Shown: piece by piece, positions 40,073-48,280 of the stretch | Numbering within the stretch: position 1 is the stretch's first letter | Layout: each line of letters opens with the position of its first letter | Assembly (NCBI GenBank): GCA_018780265.1 | Contig: JADMJV010000069.1 | Span: 47,694 to 111,693, forward strand | Reading direction: 5' to 3' | Source: a bacterium | GTDB taxonomy: Bacteria > Vulcanimicrobiota > Xenobia > Xenobiales > JADMJV01 | DNA length: 64,000 nucleotides | Translations under genes and position numbers: made by a program | Notes under the pieces: model-generated | Told to the model about the DNA's origin: nothing | Seen by the model: the letters and a program-made list of their open reading frames with translations, nothing else | Database searches by the model: none

Positions 40073-41972
40073 AACCGTAACTGACACGCTTAATGGCCTG
40101 GAGGGGAGCTCCAGGAACGAGGGTGGCGCCCGAGACCAACTTGGTGGCATCGTAGGTGATGTGAGCAGTCTCACCATAGATGTTGACTTTCCCATTGCCA
40201 GCGCTACCTGGAGAAGTTGTACTGGGGTCTGCCCCATAGGCGACCAGCGCGCCACTGATAGTAACGTTGCCGTAGTTTGAGGCGGTGTACATTCCTGGCC
40301 CGGCCGGTGCCCCAGGCGTCCCGGCAAAGATATTGGCGTCTCCCCACGAGTAGACCAATCCTTCCAGTTTCAAAGGACCATATCCCGTATAGGCCGGGAT
40401 GTTCACGTAGGGCGGAAAGAAGATCCCGGGATTGTCCTGCCAGGTAGACAGCGTGAGGTCGTTCTTCACATAGACACTCAGGCGGTTGTCAAAGGTTGCC
40501 GTGGTACTTACGGCAATATCCACGCTGGGAGCCAAAATGGTGGCGTTGCCACCCGAGGTCAAGGTTCCGTTTGTCCCTTTCACGTTGGTGGTTACGGTCA
40601 GGTTACCCGAGCAGGAGAGGGTTGCGTCCGTTAACTGAAGCACTCCCGGGGCAAAAAAGCTTGCAGGGACGCTATTGGAGACGAACGGCTTGGCCGCATC
40701 ATTGCCGTTGAGCGCTCGACCCGATGGGCAAGTGAACATGACATCGCTGTTTCCGTTAGTGGAAGCCTTGATATTCAGGTCGGCGCCGGTCACATTAACA
40801 GCCAGGTTGGCATTGTCCCACTTGAGGCCCGCCACGGCCAGGTTGGCGGGGCTGCGAACTTCACTAAAATTGGTACTGGTGATGGTTACGCAGCCAACGG
40901 TCTGATCCAGAGTCTTAAAGGTAGTGGGACTGACGTCATAGTAACGCAATTTGCCATCTCCACCCGTCACATAGACCCCGCCCGGCAACTGAATAGCGGC
41001 GCTTTCACTGGTGGATGCAACCGGGACGTCGGACCACTTCAGGTTGAAAAAGTCCTGGCCATCTCCCAGGCTTTCGGTCTTGGGGACTACTGAACCCGTC
41101 AAGGTCGCATTCAGTCCCGTCAGACTGGCGGCTGTATCACGTCCCGCTTCACCAGTCATATCCAACACGTTGGCAGTCCCGTCAGGCTTGCCAATCTGGA
41201 TCGTTTTCTTGGTCCTTAATCGAGCGGTACCGGTACCCACGATATCGACAGTGGCAGCTTGGGTTAATTCGGTGGCGATTCCATTGCCGGCACTGATGGA
41301 AGCATCAGGCACAGTGGAACCGGCGGCCGCCGCATAGCATACTCGCAAGGTGCGACGGGTCACCTGGCCCGCACCGATCAGTCCGGGCCCCGTCATGAAA
41401 GACACTGCCCTTCCCGCCAGCCCCTCGACTTCCACCACCGCTCCTCCGCTGGGTGCTACGGTCGGCCCGACGGTGGGAGCCGTCACCGCCCAGGGGCTGG
41501 TGGGATTGGCGCGAGGAACGGGCACGTCGCTGCCGCTAGCGATATTGTTCAGCGATACGTAAACATGATCCACAACGTGAGTTGGCGCTGGATCGGCCAG
41601 GCTATCGGGGCCAGGCGAGCCCCCGTCCTGGTAGTTAAAGCGTATCCTGAAGACGGCGACCTCGCCCGAGGCGGACTTCAGCCAGCCGATCACATTGCCA
41701 TTGTCTTCCACAATCTTCAGGTCAGCGAGATTGACCGTGGTCGTGGCGGCCGGCGCACCTTTGTCGCCCTTCCAGTCATTCTTGTCTTTCAATTGCGCTC
41801 GCGCGTAGGCGGCGCCCGCTTCGGCGGCTCTTTGGGCCAGCAGTTCGTCGCCCAATTGGCCGCCAACCTTAGCCATGAGAGGTCCTGCAAAGAGGATCGC
41901 GCGGGAAAGAATCCCTATCAGGAGGATAAAAAACAAGACCGTGATGAGCACAAGCCCCCGTTTACGGCGCAC
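40059..41972 (-). CDS. Large PilX-like minor pilin with beta-rich C-terminal region
   Basis: 637 residues, GTG start, first of the three pilin-like genes. The N-terminus RRKRGLVLITVLFFILLIGIL is the PilX-type non-cleaved or atypically cleaved helix, followed by an Ala-rich amphipathic stretch (LLAQRAAEAGAAYARAQL). The remaining ~560 residues are rich in Thr, Gly, Asn and Val and look beta-helical or beta-sandwich (TSTNFSEVRSPANLAVAGL, NLTVTTNVKGTNGTLTSGG). Such enlarged minor pilins usually sit at the fibre tip and act as adhesins. An adhesin role is inferred from this composition only. Confidence 0.8.
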   Translation of the reverse strand: MRRKRGLVLITVLFFILLIGILSRAILFAGPLMAKVGGQLGDELLAQRAAEAGAAYARAQLKDKNDWKGDKGAPAATTTVNLADLKIVEDNGNVIGWLKSASGEVAVFRIRFNYQDGGSPGPDSLADPAPTHVVDHVYVSLNNIASGSDVPVPRANPTSPWAVTAPTVGPTVAPSGGAVVEVEGLAGRAVSFMTGPGLIGAGQVTRRTLRVCYAAAAGSTVPDASISAGNGIATELTQAATVDIVGTGTARLRTKKTIQIGKPDGTANVLDMTGEAGRDTAASLTGLNATLTGSVVPKTESLGDGQDFFNLKWSDVPVASTSESAAIQLPGGVYVTGGDGKLRYYDVSPTTFKTLDQTVGCVTITSTNFSEVRSPANLAVAGLKWDNANLAVNVTGADLNIKASTNGNSDVMFTCPSGRALNGNDAAKPFVSNSVPASFFAPGVLQLTDATLSCSGNLTVTTNVKGTNGTLTSGGNATILAPSVDIAVSTTATFDNRLSVYVKNDLTLSTWQDNPGIFFPPYVNIPAYTGYGPLKLEGLVYSWGDANIFAGTPGAPAGPGMYTASNYGNVTISGALVAYGADPSTTSPGSAGNGKVNIYGETAHITYDATKLVSGATLVPGAPLQAIKRVSYGFEKQ

Positions 41973-42111
41973 CTCAGTAGTTTACCAACGAACTGAAAAA
42001 ATTGCCAGGGGCAAACCCCAGGGTCCTCCATCGCTAATATTCACGAGTGCTTCACGAAAGCTTGATGAGCCGCTGCCAAAATGACAAGCACAAAACAGGA
42101 AAGCCACCACC

Positions 42112-42369
42112 ATGATACTCAGTTCATCCAACCGCGAGTCTATGATCGCCCGGCGAGCCCGCCAGGCTTGGGAGTCCAGCCAGACCGACGAAGAAACTCT
42201 ATACTTTGAGCGCCAGCAAGAGGGAATCCACGGTCCCATATCGACCAGGCCACTCAGCATGCAGGAGCGCGCCATCCGGGCTCGAGAAATCCATGAGGCG
42301 GAGCAAGACCAGCTGCTGTTTGAAGCCCAACAAGCAGGCATTCAAAAGTCGATGAATAGACTGGCCTAG
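42112..42369 (+). CDS. Small hydrophilic protein with internal duplication
   Basis: 85 residues, strongly charged and helical, no signal peptide. Two related halves can be aligned: ARQAWESSQTDEETLYFERQ then QEGI, and AREIHEAEQDQLLFEAQQAG then IQ. No family recognised. It stands between the pilin operon (divergent) and the dehydrogenase gene (convergent, 4-nt overlap). The codon use and composition are like the neighbours, which supports it being a real gene, but no clear ribosome site is seen. Confidence 0.5.
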   Translation: MILSSSNRESMIARRARQAWESSQTDEETLYFERQQEGIHGPISTRPLSMQERAIRAREIHEAEQDQLLFEAQQAGIQKSMNRLA

Positions 42370-43550
42370 CGGCTTTTGCTCACTCTGGCAACGCCCAACA
42401 GGCTCTGTAGTTCCTCGATAATGGCCGCAGTAACTTGAGCACCCGTGCTGGCCCGCTCCTCGCCCACCAGGTCGTAGGTCAGCACCTTGCCCCGTTGCAA
42501 GACTTTGCACACGGCCTCTTCCAGGGCCGCAGCAGCTTGAGCCAGCGCCTCGCTGTGTGGCGCAAACTGGGGGCGGCCGGCCAGCCAGGCTAAGGCCTCC
42601 TTGACCGACAAAATCATGGCCATGGGGTTCACCTTATCCTGGCCTGTGTATTTGGGAGCCGATCCATGGATGGGCTCGAACATGGCATGCCGATCGCCCA
42701 CGTTGCAGCCCACCGCCATGCCCATACCGCCCTGCAGCACACTGGCCAGGTCGGTGACGATATCTCCGAACATATTGGTGGTGACCACCACGTTGTAGTG
42801 CTCGGGCTGGCCGATCAACCACTGCGTAAAAGCATCCACGATGGCCGTCTCTTGCTCGATCTCGGGGTATTCGGCGCCCACCTCGCGAAAGACTTGAGCA
42901 AACAGTTTGCAGCCCATCAACACGTTGTCTTTGACCACGGCCGTGAGGCGCTTTTTGCCGTCCTTGGGGGCCCCCTGAGGGCGCGCCCGGCACAGCTCAA
43001 AGGCCTTGCGAATCACCTTCTCGCTGGCTTCGCGCGTAATCACACGGGTATCCACGGCCACCCTGGCGACCCCGCCCGGACAGAGTGTGCCCCCGATACC
43101 GGAATAGAGGTCTTCGGTATTTTCGCGCACAATCACCATGTCCACCAACTCGGGCTGCCAGACCGACTGGGGTTTGCCGTGTATCCTTTGTTTTACGCCG
43201 GGAAAGAGCTTGACGGGGCGAATGTTGGCATAGAGATCCAGGCGAATACGATTGCCGATCACCGGCGACCAGCCGGCCATCTTGCCGTCCTTCATGGTAA
43301 CAGGTCCGGAACCGTCGGGAGCCGGCCAACCCACCGCGCCCAGCAAAATCACATCGGCCTGAGCGCAGCGTTGCTCGGACCCGGCCGGCCAATCGCAACC
43401 GTGTTGAAGGTAGTACTGCCCTCCACACTCGATCGAGTCCACCTTAAAAGGGAGCCCCGACCATTCTTCCACCACCCTCAAAACACGCAGGCCGTGCTCG
43501 AGAACTTCCGGGCCCGTTCCGTCGCCCCCCAATGCCACCACACCAACCAT
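42366..43550 (-). CDS. Isocitrate/isopropylmalate dehydrogenase family enzyme
   Basis: 394 residues. Family motifs: GGDGTGPEVLEHGL start, substrate loop NRIRLDLYANIRPVKLFP, DMVIVRENTEDLYSGIGG, metal site NMFGDIVTDLASVLQGGMGMA, NAD part FEPIHGSAPKYTGQDKVNP. These enzymes oxidise beta-hydroxyacids with decarboxylation. Whether the substrate is isopropylmalate, isocitrate, homoisocitrate, tartrate or D-malate cannot be decided; the ENTEDLYSGIGG form and no leuC/leuD nearby argue against a simple LeuB call. Last gene of a long minus-strand series, 11 nt after the zinc-ribbon gene. Confidence 0.9.
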   Translation of the reverse strand: MVGVVALGGDGTGPEVLEHGLRVLRVVEEWSGLPFKVDSIECGGQYYLQHGCDWPAGSEQRCAQADVILLGAVGWPAPDGSGPVTMKDGKMAGWSPVIGNRIRLDLYANIRPVKLFPGVKQRIHGKPQSVWQPELVDMVIVRENTEDLYSGIGGTLCPGGVARVAVDTRVITREASEKVIRKAFELCRARPQGAPKDGKKRLTAVVKDNVLMGCKLFAQVFREVGAEYPEIEQETAIVDAFTQWLIGQPEHYNVVVTTNMFGDIVTDLASVLQGGMGMAVGCNVGDRHAMFEPIHGSAPKYTGQDKVNPMAMILSVKEALAWLAGRPQFAPHSEALAQAAAALEEAVCKVLQRGKVLTYDLVGEERASTGAQVTAAIIEELQSLLGVARVSKSR

Positions 43551-43561
43551 CTGCTACCTCC

Positions 43562-43990
43562 TCAGAAAGGCGGCTTTCGGTTCTGGGCCGCCCTCAGTCC
43601 CTCAGCGATTTGATTGAGCACTACTAAATTGCCTCGCTGCCCCTGGCGGTATTGCTCCACGGCTCGATCTAACTCCCCCTGGTCCAGCCAGATTCCTCGG
43701 CAACGCAAGCAAAAATCCACCAGAACTTCCCCCAATGCCGTCTCGGTCAGGGCGGACTGGCAACCTGGGCAGAGGCGAGGGGCGTGGCGCGGGGCGGTGG
43801 CCGGAGAGGCTGCGGGCATTTCTGCTTCGGAAAGACGTTGAGCCAATTGAGGGCGCTGCAAAAACTCCTTGAGTTCCTCGCGATCAAACCAGAGGCCAAA
43901 GCATTCGGGACAACTATCCACCTCCAGGCCGTCGTGCCGAAAGGTCAGCATGGCCACCTGAGGGCAGGCGGGACACAATCGTAAGCTCAA
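43562..43990 (-). CDS. Protein with two TFIIB-like zinc ribbons
   Basis: 142 residues from TTG at 43990, which overlaps the upstream stop as TTGA; a longer frame runs antisense-like through the neighbour and is rejected. Two zf-TFIIB units: LCPAC then DSCPECFGLWFDREELKEF, and RLCPGC then DFCLRCRGIWLDQGELDRA, each with four Cys and the W-x-D-x-x-E-L tail. The linker is Ala/Pro-rich. The family is widespread and of unknown role, probably zinc-binding and RNA- or protein-interacting. Confidence 0.85.
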   Translation of the reverse strand: MSLRLCPACPQVAMLTFRHDGLEVDSCPECFGLWFDREELKEFLQRPQLAQRLSEAEMPAASPATAPRHAPRLCPGCQSALTETALGEVLVDFCLRCRGIWLDQGELDRAVEQYRQGQRGNLVVLNQIAEGLRAAQNRKPPF

Positions 43991-44373
43991 TCTTGTTCGA
44001 ACTGCTCCAACACCCAACCGGCCAACTGGCCCGCCAGGTTCTCGGCAGCCTCCTGGTGGAGAAAAGCGCTGTAGGCACCGTAGCGAAAAACGATGGGCAG
44101 CAAACCAGGGGCTTGCGCAGGCTCTTGCAAGAGGCGGCGCAGAGCCTGCTGTTGGTCCGCGGTCAAAGGGGACAAGGGTTGATGCCAATGAACCACCACC
44201 TGGCACTGATTGCCATGTCGGTCCAGGCGCAACACCGGCCGACCCAGTTCGGCGCACATCTGGGAAAACTGATCCGACAGGGTTCGCTGGTCTCGTCGGC
44301 AGGTAAGATAGCCACGGCGCATCGCCACATCGAGAGCGCGATTTTCAGTTGTAGTCATCCACACGACCATCAT
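43987..44373 (-). CDS. Hypothetical protein
   Basis: 128 residues from the ATG at 44373, after GGGGTGGAT; ATGs at 44370 and 44358 are possible. No family recognised. No signal peptide or membrane helix. The centre reads RPVLRLDRHGNQCQVVVHW and the C-terminus EAAENLAGQLAGWVLEQFEQ is an amphipathic helix. Coupled to the zinc-ribbon gene. A strong hairpin (44384-44405) lies just upstream of its ribosome site. Confidence 0.6.
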   Translation of the reverse strand: MMVVWMTTTENRALDVAMRRGYLTCRRDQRTLSDQFSQMCAELGRPVLRLDRHGNQCQVVVHWHQPLSPLTADQQQALRRLLQEPAQAPGLLPIVFRYGAYSAFLHQEAAENLAGQLAGWVLEQFEQD

Positions 44374-44383
44374 ATCCACCCCA

Positions 44384-44405
44384 AGCCGAACCCTCGGGTT
44401 CGGCT
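44384..44405. repeat. Perfect 10-bp inverted repeat upstream of a ribosome site
   Basis: AGCCGAACCC (44384-44393) and GGGTTCGGCT (44396-44405) are exact complements separated by 2 bases. It lies between the esterase stop and the next start on the minus strand. No T-run follows on either strand, so it is more likely an intra-operon RNA stem (processing, stability or translation control) than a terminator. Confidence 0.7.
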
Positions 44406-44430
44406 ACGTCTCTACCCCATCCTTGCAAAG

Positions 44431-45297
44431 CTAAACCTGGTATCCGGCTTCCTCCCGGGGATAGAGGAAGCGCAAAACGCGGTCCACCCGTCGGCCCCAG
44501 TCAGCCTCGGTATGGGAGGCCCCCGGCACCTCCTCGACATGAAGGTCGATGCCCTCTTGCATGCCCCGCCCCAACAGGACGTAACGCAGCATGCGCAGGT
44601 CGTCGAGCACATCGGCAACGCCATTGCGGTTGCGATCTTCGTTGGACTCCCGGGTGCCCATGTCGAGCCACAGGCGATGGGGAGCTTGAAATTTGGTAGA
44701 ACCAGCAATCGCACTGATCATGTCTCGGCCCGACCACCACAACGAGGGCGACAACGCGGCCACCCTGTGGAAAACATGTCCAAAAGACTGACTGGCATAG
44801 AGAGCCAGCAACCCGCCCAAGGACGATCCCATAATGCCGGTAGCGCGGGGGTCAGTTCGGGTGTGATAGGCCCGATCAATGAATGGCTTCAGTTCGTCGA
44901 CCACAGCCTGGAGAAACTCTTGAGCTTTGCCTCCCCGCTCTCGGTAATCGGCGGTGGGGGTATATTCTTCAATTCGATAGCGGGTATTGTAGATGGCCAC
45001 GACGATCATGGGCAAAATCCGTTGCTGAGCCATTTCTCGCTCGATCACCTGACCCAATCCCCAATCCACGCCGAAAGCGGAGGTGCTGGGGTCAAAGATA
45101 TTCTGACCATCGTGGACATAGAGCACGGGATAGCGCCAGGGGTCACTGTCGTTATAGCCAGGCGGTAAATAGACTACCACCGGTCGCCGCCGATGCAGAC
45201 TTTTTGAAGTCCAATGATGAATACGAACATCTCCGGGGCAGGTGGGCAGCGGAGAGGCACCGCGCGGAAAAAGGTGCTCAGTATCGAGATTCTTCAC
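44431..45297 (-). CDS. Alpha/beta-hydrolase, enterochelin-esterase-like
   Basis: 288 residues from GTG at 45297, overlapping the GGDEF gene stop as GTGA. The core matches the esterase D family: RRPVVVYLPPGYNDS, YPVLYVHDGQNIFD (oxyanion side), nucleophile Ser in GIMGSSLGGLLALYAS, ALSPSLWW, and a late His in PGASHTEADWGRRV. No signal peptide. Relatives hydrolyse siderophore, acyl-sugar or carbohydrate esters; the substrate here is unknown. The segment GTRESNEDRNRNGVADVLDD looks like an Asp-rich metal loop and is unusual. Confidence 0.87.
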   Translation of the reverse strand: MKNLDTEHLFPRGASPLPTCPGDVRIHHWTSKSLHRRRPVVVYLPPGYNDSDPWRYPVLYVHDGQNIFDPSTSAFGVDWGLGQVIEREMAQQRILPMIVVAIYNTRYRIEEYTPTADYRERGGKAQEFLQAVVDELKPFIDRAYHTRTDPRATGIMGSSLGGLLALYASQSFGHVFHRVAALSPSLWWSGRDMISAIAGSTKFQAPHRLWLDMGTRESNEDRNRNGVADVLDDLRMLRYVLLGRGMQEGIDLHVEEVPGASHTEADWGRRVDRVLRFLYPREEAGYQV

Positions 45298-46427
45298 GAA
45301 GAGGCCAGGCTTCGACCCAGGCACACTTGATTCTTGCCCTGATGCTTGGCCCGATACATGGCCTCATCAGCGATCCGAATCAACTGCTGACGACGGATAT
45401 CCAGATCCACTACGCCCTCTTCTCTAAATTGGCAGTCCCGATAAGAGGCCACCCCGACACTGGCCGAAAATTGACCGGTGAGGTTGAGTGGGGCACGCCC
45501 TTCCACGTCGCTTTCGCTGAGATACACACCGTGCTCGATGGCCAGACGCACCTCCTCGGCAACGGTCAGGGCTCGCTGCGCGTCGGCGCCCGGCAGCACC
45601 AGGACGTACTCGTCTCCTCCATAGCGAGCCAGGGTGGCCCCCGGGTGCTCGACGGTGCGAGCCAACAGACGGCCCACTTCGGCCAGCACCTGGCTCCCAA
45701 TCAGATGTCCGTGTGTATCCACCACCTGCTTGAAGTGGTCCAGATCGAGAAAGATCAAGCTCAACTCGCTCCCGCTGAGTTCACACCCCTCCAGGTCCTT
45801 CAAGAGTTGCTTGTAGAGGTAGCGGTCATTGCGCAGACCCGACAGGTAATCGCGCAGCGACAGTTCGCGATGAAAGGCCGAGTCCACCGCGTTGCGGATG
45901 GAGGTGGACAGGTAGCCGCAAAAAATCTCCATCAGGCGCAGGTCGTGGCGGCGAAAGCCGCGCTTGCCTCGACGATTGATCAGGCTGAGCACGCCGCAGC
46001 CCTCGCCTTCAAAAATAATGGGCACACTGAGAATCGAGCGGGTCACAAACGGGGTCCGCTGGTCCACCCCGGCGTAAAAATTGCGGTCTCGGCTGACGTC
46101 GTTGCGCAATTGAGGGCGGCCGGTCTTGTAGACCTTACCGGTAATTCCCTGGCCGACACGCAAACGGGTTCCCGGAATAAGATCGGAACTTTCCCCAAAG
46201 GAGGCCACAAAAACCAGCTCATCGGCGGCATCGGGGAAGCCACCCAGGCAGATCGAACCGCATTCGGAGGGGACATACTGATTGGCCGCCCACAAAATAC
46301 TCTCGAAAACCTCGTGCAATTGGGGGTCATGGCGCTGATGATGTCCGCTAAATCGCTGCTCAACCCAACTGGAGAGCAGAGCTGGCGAGAGCGTGGCCAC
46401 CTCGTTACAGCGCTTAGAAGAGGGCAT
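45294..46427 (-). CDS. GAF-GGDEF diguanylate cyclase
   Basis: 377 residues from ATG at 46427; earlier starts read through the upstream gene. GAF domain at about 45-190 (FESILWAANQYVPSECGSI, GQGITGKVYKTGRPQL, PIIFEGEGCGVLSLINRRG). GGDEF domain at about 205-365: RDYLSGLRNDRYLYKQLLKD, FLDLDHFKQVVDTHGH, active site RYGGDEYVLVLPG, ADEAMYRAKHQGKNQV. GGDEY instead of GGDEF keeps the catalytic acids. It makes cyclic di-GMP in response to a GAF ligand. No RxxD inhibition site was noticed just before the active loop. Confidence 0.9.
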   Translation of the reverse strand: MPSSKRCNEVATLSPALLSSWVEQRFSGHHQRHDPQLHEVFESILWAANQYVPSECGSICLGGFPDAADELVFVASFGESSDLIPGTRLRVGQGITGKVYKTGRPQLRNDVSRDRNFYAGVDQRTPFVTRSILSVPIIFEGEGCGVLSLINRRGKRGFRRHDLRLMEIFCGYLSTSIRNAVDSAFHRELSLRDYLSGLRNDRYLYKQLLKDLEGCELSGSELSLIFLDLDHFKQVVDTHGHLIGSQVLAEVGRLLARTVEHPGATLARYGGDEYVLVLPGADAQRALTVAEEVRLAIEHGVYLSESDVEGRAPLNLTGQFSASVGVASYRDCQFREEGVVDLDIRRQQLIRIADEAMYRAKHQGKNQVCLGRSLASS

Positions 46428-46773
46428 CAGCCACCTCGTCCTCCCAGCGCCACGAACACAGGCACGACTTCCCGAAGGCGTATCCCAAAACCCAGAAACC
46501 GTCGCATGCGGCCCCCGCCGGTGAAGCCCATTCCGGTTGTTTGAGCAGAAGTCGCACCACCTCGGGAGGCGGCACCGCCACCAGCGATTGATTGTGCCCC
46601 CAGGCCCAACGGTGAGGCTGCAGTGCCTGAAGCACCTCCTGGCGGATGCCCCGCCCAAAGGTAGCCACAGAAACAACAAAGGGGCTCTCCACCCCCTGTT
46701 GTTTCTGATGCCTGGCCGCCGCGTAAATCGCGGCGCGGTTTACCTCCAGCATGGCCTGGGCGTCCAGACTCAC
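46414..46773 (-). CDS. Hypothetical protein
   Basis: 119 residues, GTG start overlapping the PLP-enzyme stop as GTGA and overlapping the GGDEF gene by 14 nt. No family recognised. Alpha/beta by appearance, with GVESPFVVSVATFGRGIRQE in the centre and a Trp/Cys-rich stretch near the end (GKSCLCSWRW). The tight coupling on both sides supports that it is translated. Confidence 0.6.
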   Translation of the reverse strand: MSLDAQAMLEVNRAAIYAAARHQKQQGVESPFVVSVATFGRGIRQEVLQALQPHRWAWGHNQSLVAVPPPEVVRLLLKQPEWASPAGAACDGFWVLGYAFGKSCLCSWRWEDEVADALF

Positions 46774-48239
46774 AACTCTTCGGCCAACCCCGTGCGCTGG
46801 TTAAACTCGTGAATCAGAGGGTCGATCTGGTCCACCAGTTTGCGAATCGAAGTCCAATAGTCTCGCTGGAACCACTGGGCTTGAATTTCCGCATGGCTTT
46901 TGCCCTGCTGCTCAACCCAGGTGTAATACTTCAAGTTGTGGACCCGCTTGCGCTGCGGGTAGGTCAATTCTTCCATCGAGTCGACCGTCTGACCCATCAG
47001 ATAACGGTGATAAATGGCCGCCGCGTCCAACTCGCTGACCGGTCCACGCTGCTGGTCGTATTCTTCCAGGCGACTGCCATACATGGCCAGCGAATCGGTA
47101 AACACCGTCAGCACCACATCGTTCTCTTCGAGGTCGTAGAACTTGGCGAACTTGACCGCCGACATCAGGTTGCCGATACAACTGATGCCCAACCATGGCA
47201 ATTTTTCAATCAAAGACTCGCTTACGCCCTGCTTGCGCAGATAAGCCAGGCCGGCCGGGCTGTTGAACAGGCGCATGACCGACACCGGAGCCTCGTCGTC
47301 CAGGGCAATCACTACGTCAGTGTTCTTGATGTTGTGAATCCAGGGGATATGCTTGTCGCCAATGCCCTCGATGCGGTGATCGCCAAAGCCGTTATAGAGC
47401 AGGGTAGGACACTGCAGGGCTTCGGAGGCACCGATCTTGCTGTGCGGGTAGATCTCCTTGAGGTAATCCCCCGCCGCGATGGTGCCCGCGGAGCCGGTGG
47501 CCACCACCAGGCCGCGATATTCATCGCCAGGACCCATGACGTCTTCGAGCACCTCGGCCATGGAGGGCCCCGTCACGTGGTAGTGCCACAGGTAGTTACC
47601 GAACTCTTCAAACTGGTTGAAAATCATCAGGTCCTGGCCTGACTTGCGAAGTTCCCAGCATTTGTCGAAAATCTCTTTGACGTTGCTCTCGCTACCTGGC
47701 GTCTTGATAATCTCACCGGCCACGTTTTCCAGCCACTCAAAGCGCTCGCGGGACATCCCTTCGGGCAAGATAGCGATGCTCTCACAGCCCAGCAAGGCCG
47801 AATCGTAGGCGCCACCGCGGCAGTAATTGCCGGTGGAAGGCCAGACCGCCTTTTGGCGGGTGGGGTCGAACTGGCCCGTTACCAGGCGCGGGACCAGGCA
47901 CCCAAAGGCAGCGCCGACTTTGTGAGCTCCGGTGGGGAACCACTTGCCGGCCAGGCCGATAATGCGCGCTTTACAGCCGGTGACGCTGGACGGGAACTCC
48001 ACGAAGTTGACAGGGCCAAAACCGCCGCCGTGCTCCTTGGGCTCGTTGTGCCAGGTGAGGCGAAAAAGATTGAGGGGGTCTACGTCCCACAGGCCCACTT
48101 TGGCCAGGCGTCGCACGATGGAAAACGGGACATGGCCCGGATCGCGAAGTTGACGGAAAGTGGGTATGAGAATTTTTCGTTGGCGCGCTTGCGCCACGGC
48201 GTTCTCCAGTCCTTTTGGGTCGATGGTCAAATCTATCAT
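46770..48239 (-). CDS. PLP-dependent fold-type II enzyme (cysteine synthase/threonine synthase-like)
   Basis: 489 residues. The PLP Lys is Lys107 in KWFPTGAHKVGAAFGC. The phosphate-binding and substrate elements WPSTGNYCRGGAYDSALLG and VVATGSAGTIAAGDYLKEI match tryptophan-synthase-beta-like enzymes. The family is often annotated simply as pyridoxal-phosphate-dependent protein; the length is above that of cysteine synthase, with an extra C-terminal region (about 400-489) of charged helices. The substrate is unknown. 41 nt downstream of the CoA-transferase gene; both may belong to one amino-acid or keto-acid route. Confidence 0.87.
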   Translation of the reverse strand: MIDLTIDPKGLENAVAQARQRKILIPTFRQLRDPGHVPFSIVRRLAKVGLWDVDPLNLFRLTWHNEPKEHGGGFGPVNFVEFPSSVTGCKARIIGLAGKWFPTGAHKVGAAFGCLVPRLVTGQFDPTRQKAVWPSTGNYCRGGAYDSALLGCESIAILPEGMSRERFEWLENVAGEIIKTPGSESNVKEIFDKCWELRKSGQDLMIFNQFEEFGNYLWHYHVTGPSMAEVLEDVMGPGDEYRGLVVATGSAGTIAAGDYLKEIYPHSKIGASEALQCPTLLYNGFGDHRIEGIGDKHIPWIHNIKNTDVVIALDDEAPVSVMRLFNSPAGLAYLRKQGVSESLIEKLPWLGISCIGNLMSAVKFAKFYDLEENDVVLTVFTDSLAMYGSRLEEYDQQRGPVSELDAAAIYHRYLMGQTVDSMEELTYPQRKRVHNLKYYTWVEQQGKSHAEIQAQWFQRDYWTSIRKLVDQIDPLIHEFNQRTGLAEEL

Positions 48240-48280
48240 GCGTATGCCCCGCTCACGGAATTAGGAGGGGCGGGTTCGTG

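Noticed and set aside
42366..43550. Naming the dehydrogenase leuB
   Set aside because: The substrate loop is not diagnostic and no leuA, leuC or leuD is nearby; only the family can be stated.
44384..44405. Intrinsic terminator
   Set aside because: The stem is strong but no run of T follows on either strand and the next gene of the series starts right after it.
44883..46544. Open plus-strand frame of about 550 codons opposite the esterase and GGDEF genes
   Set aside because: It is antisense to two clear coding regions and shows no family motif.
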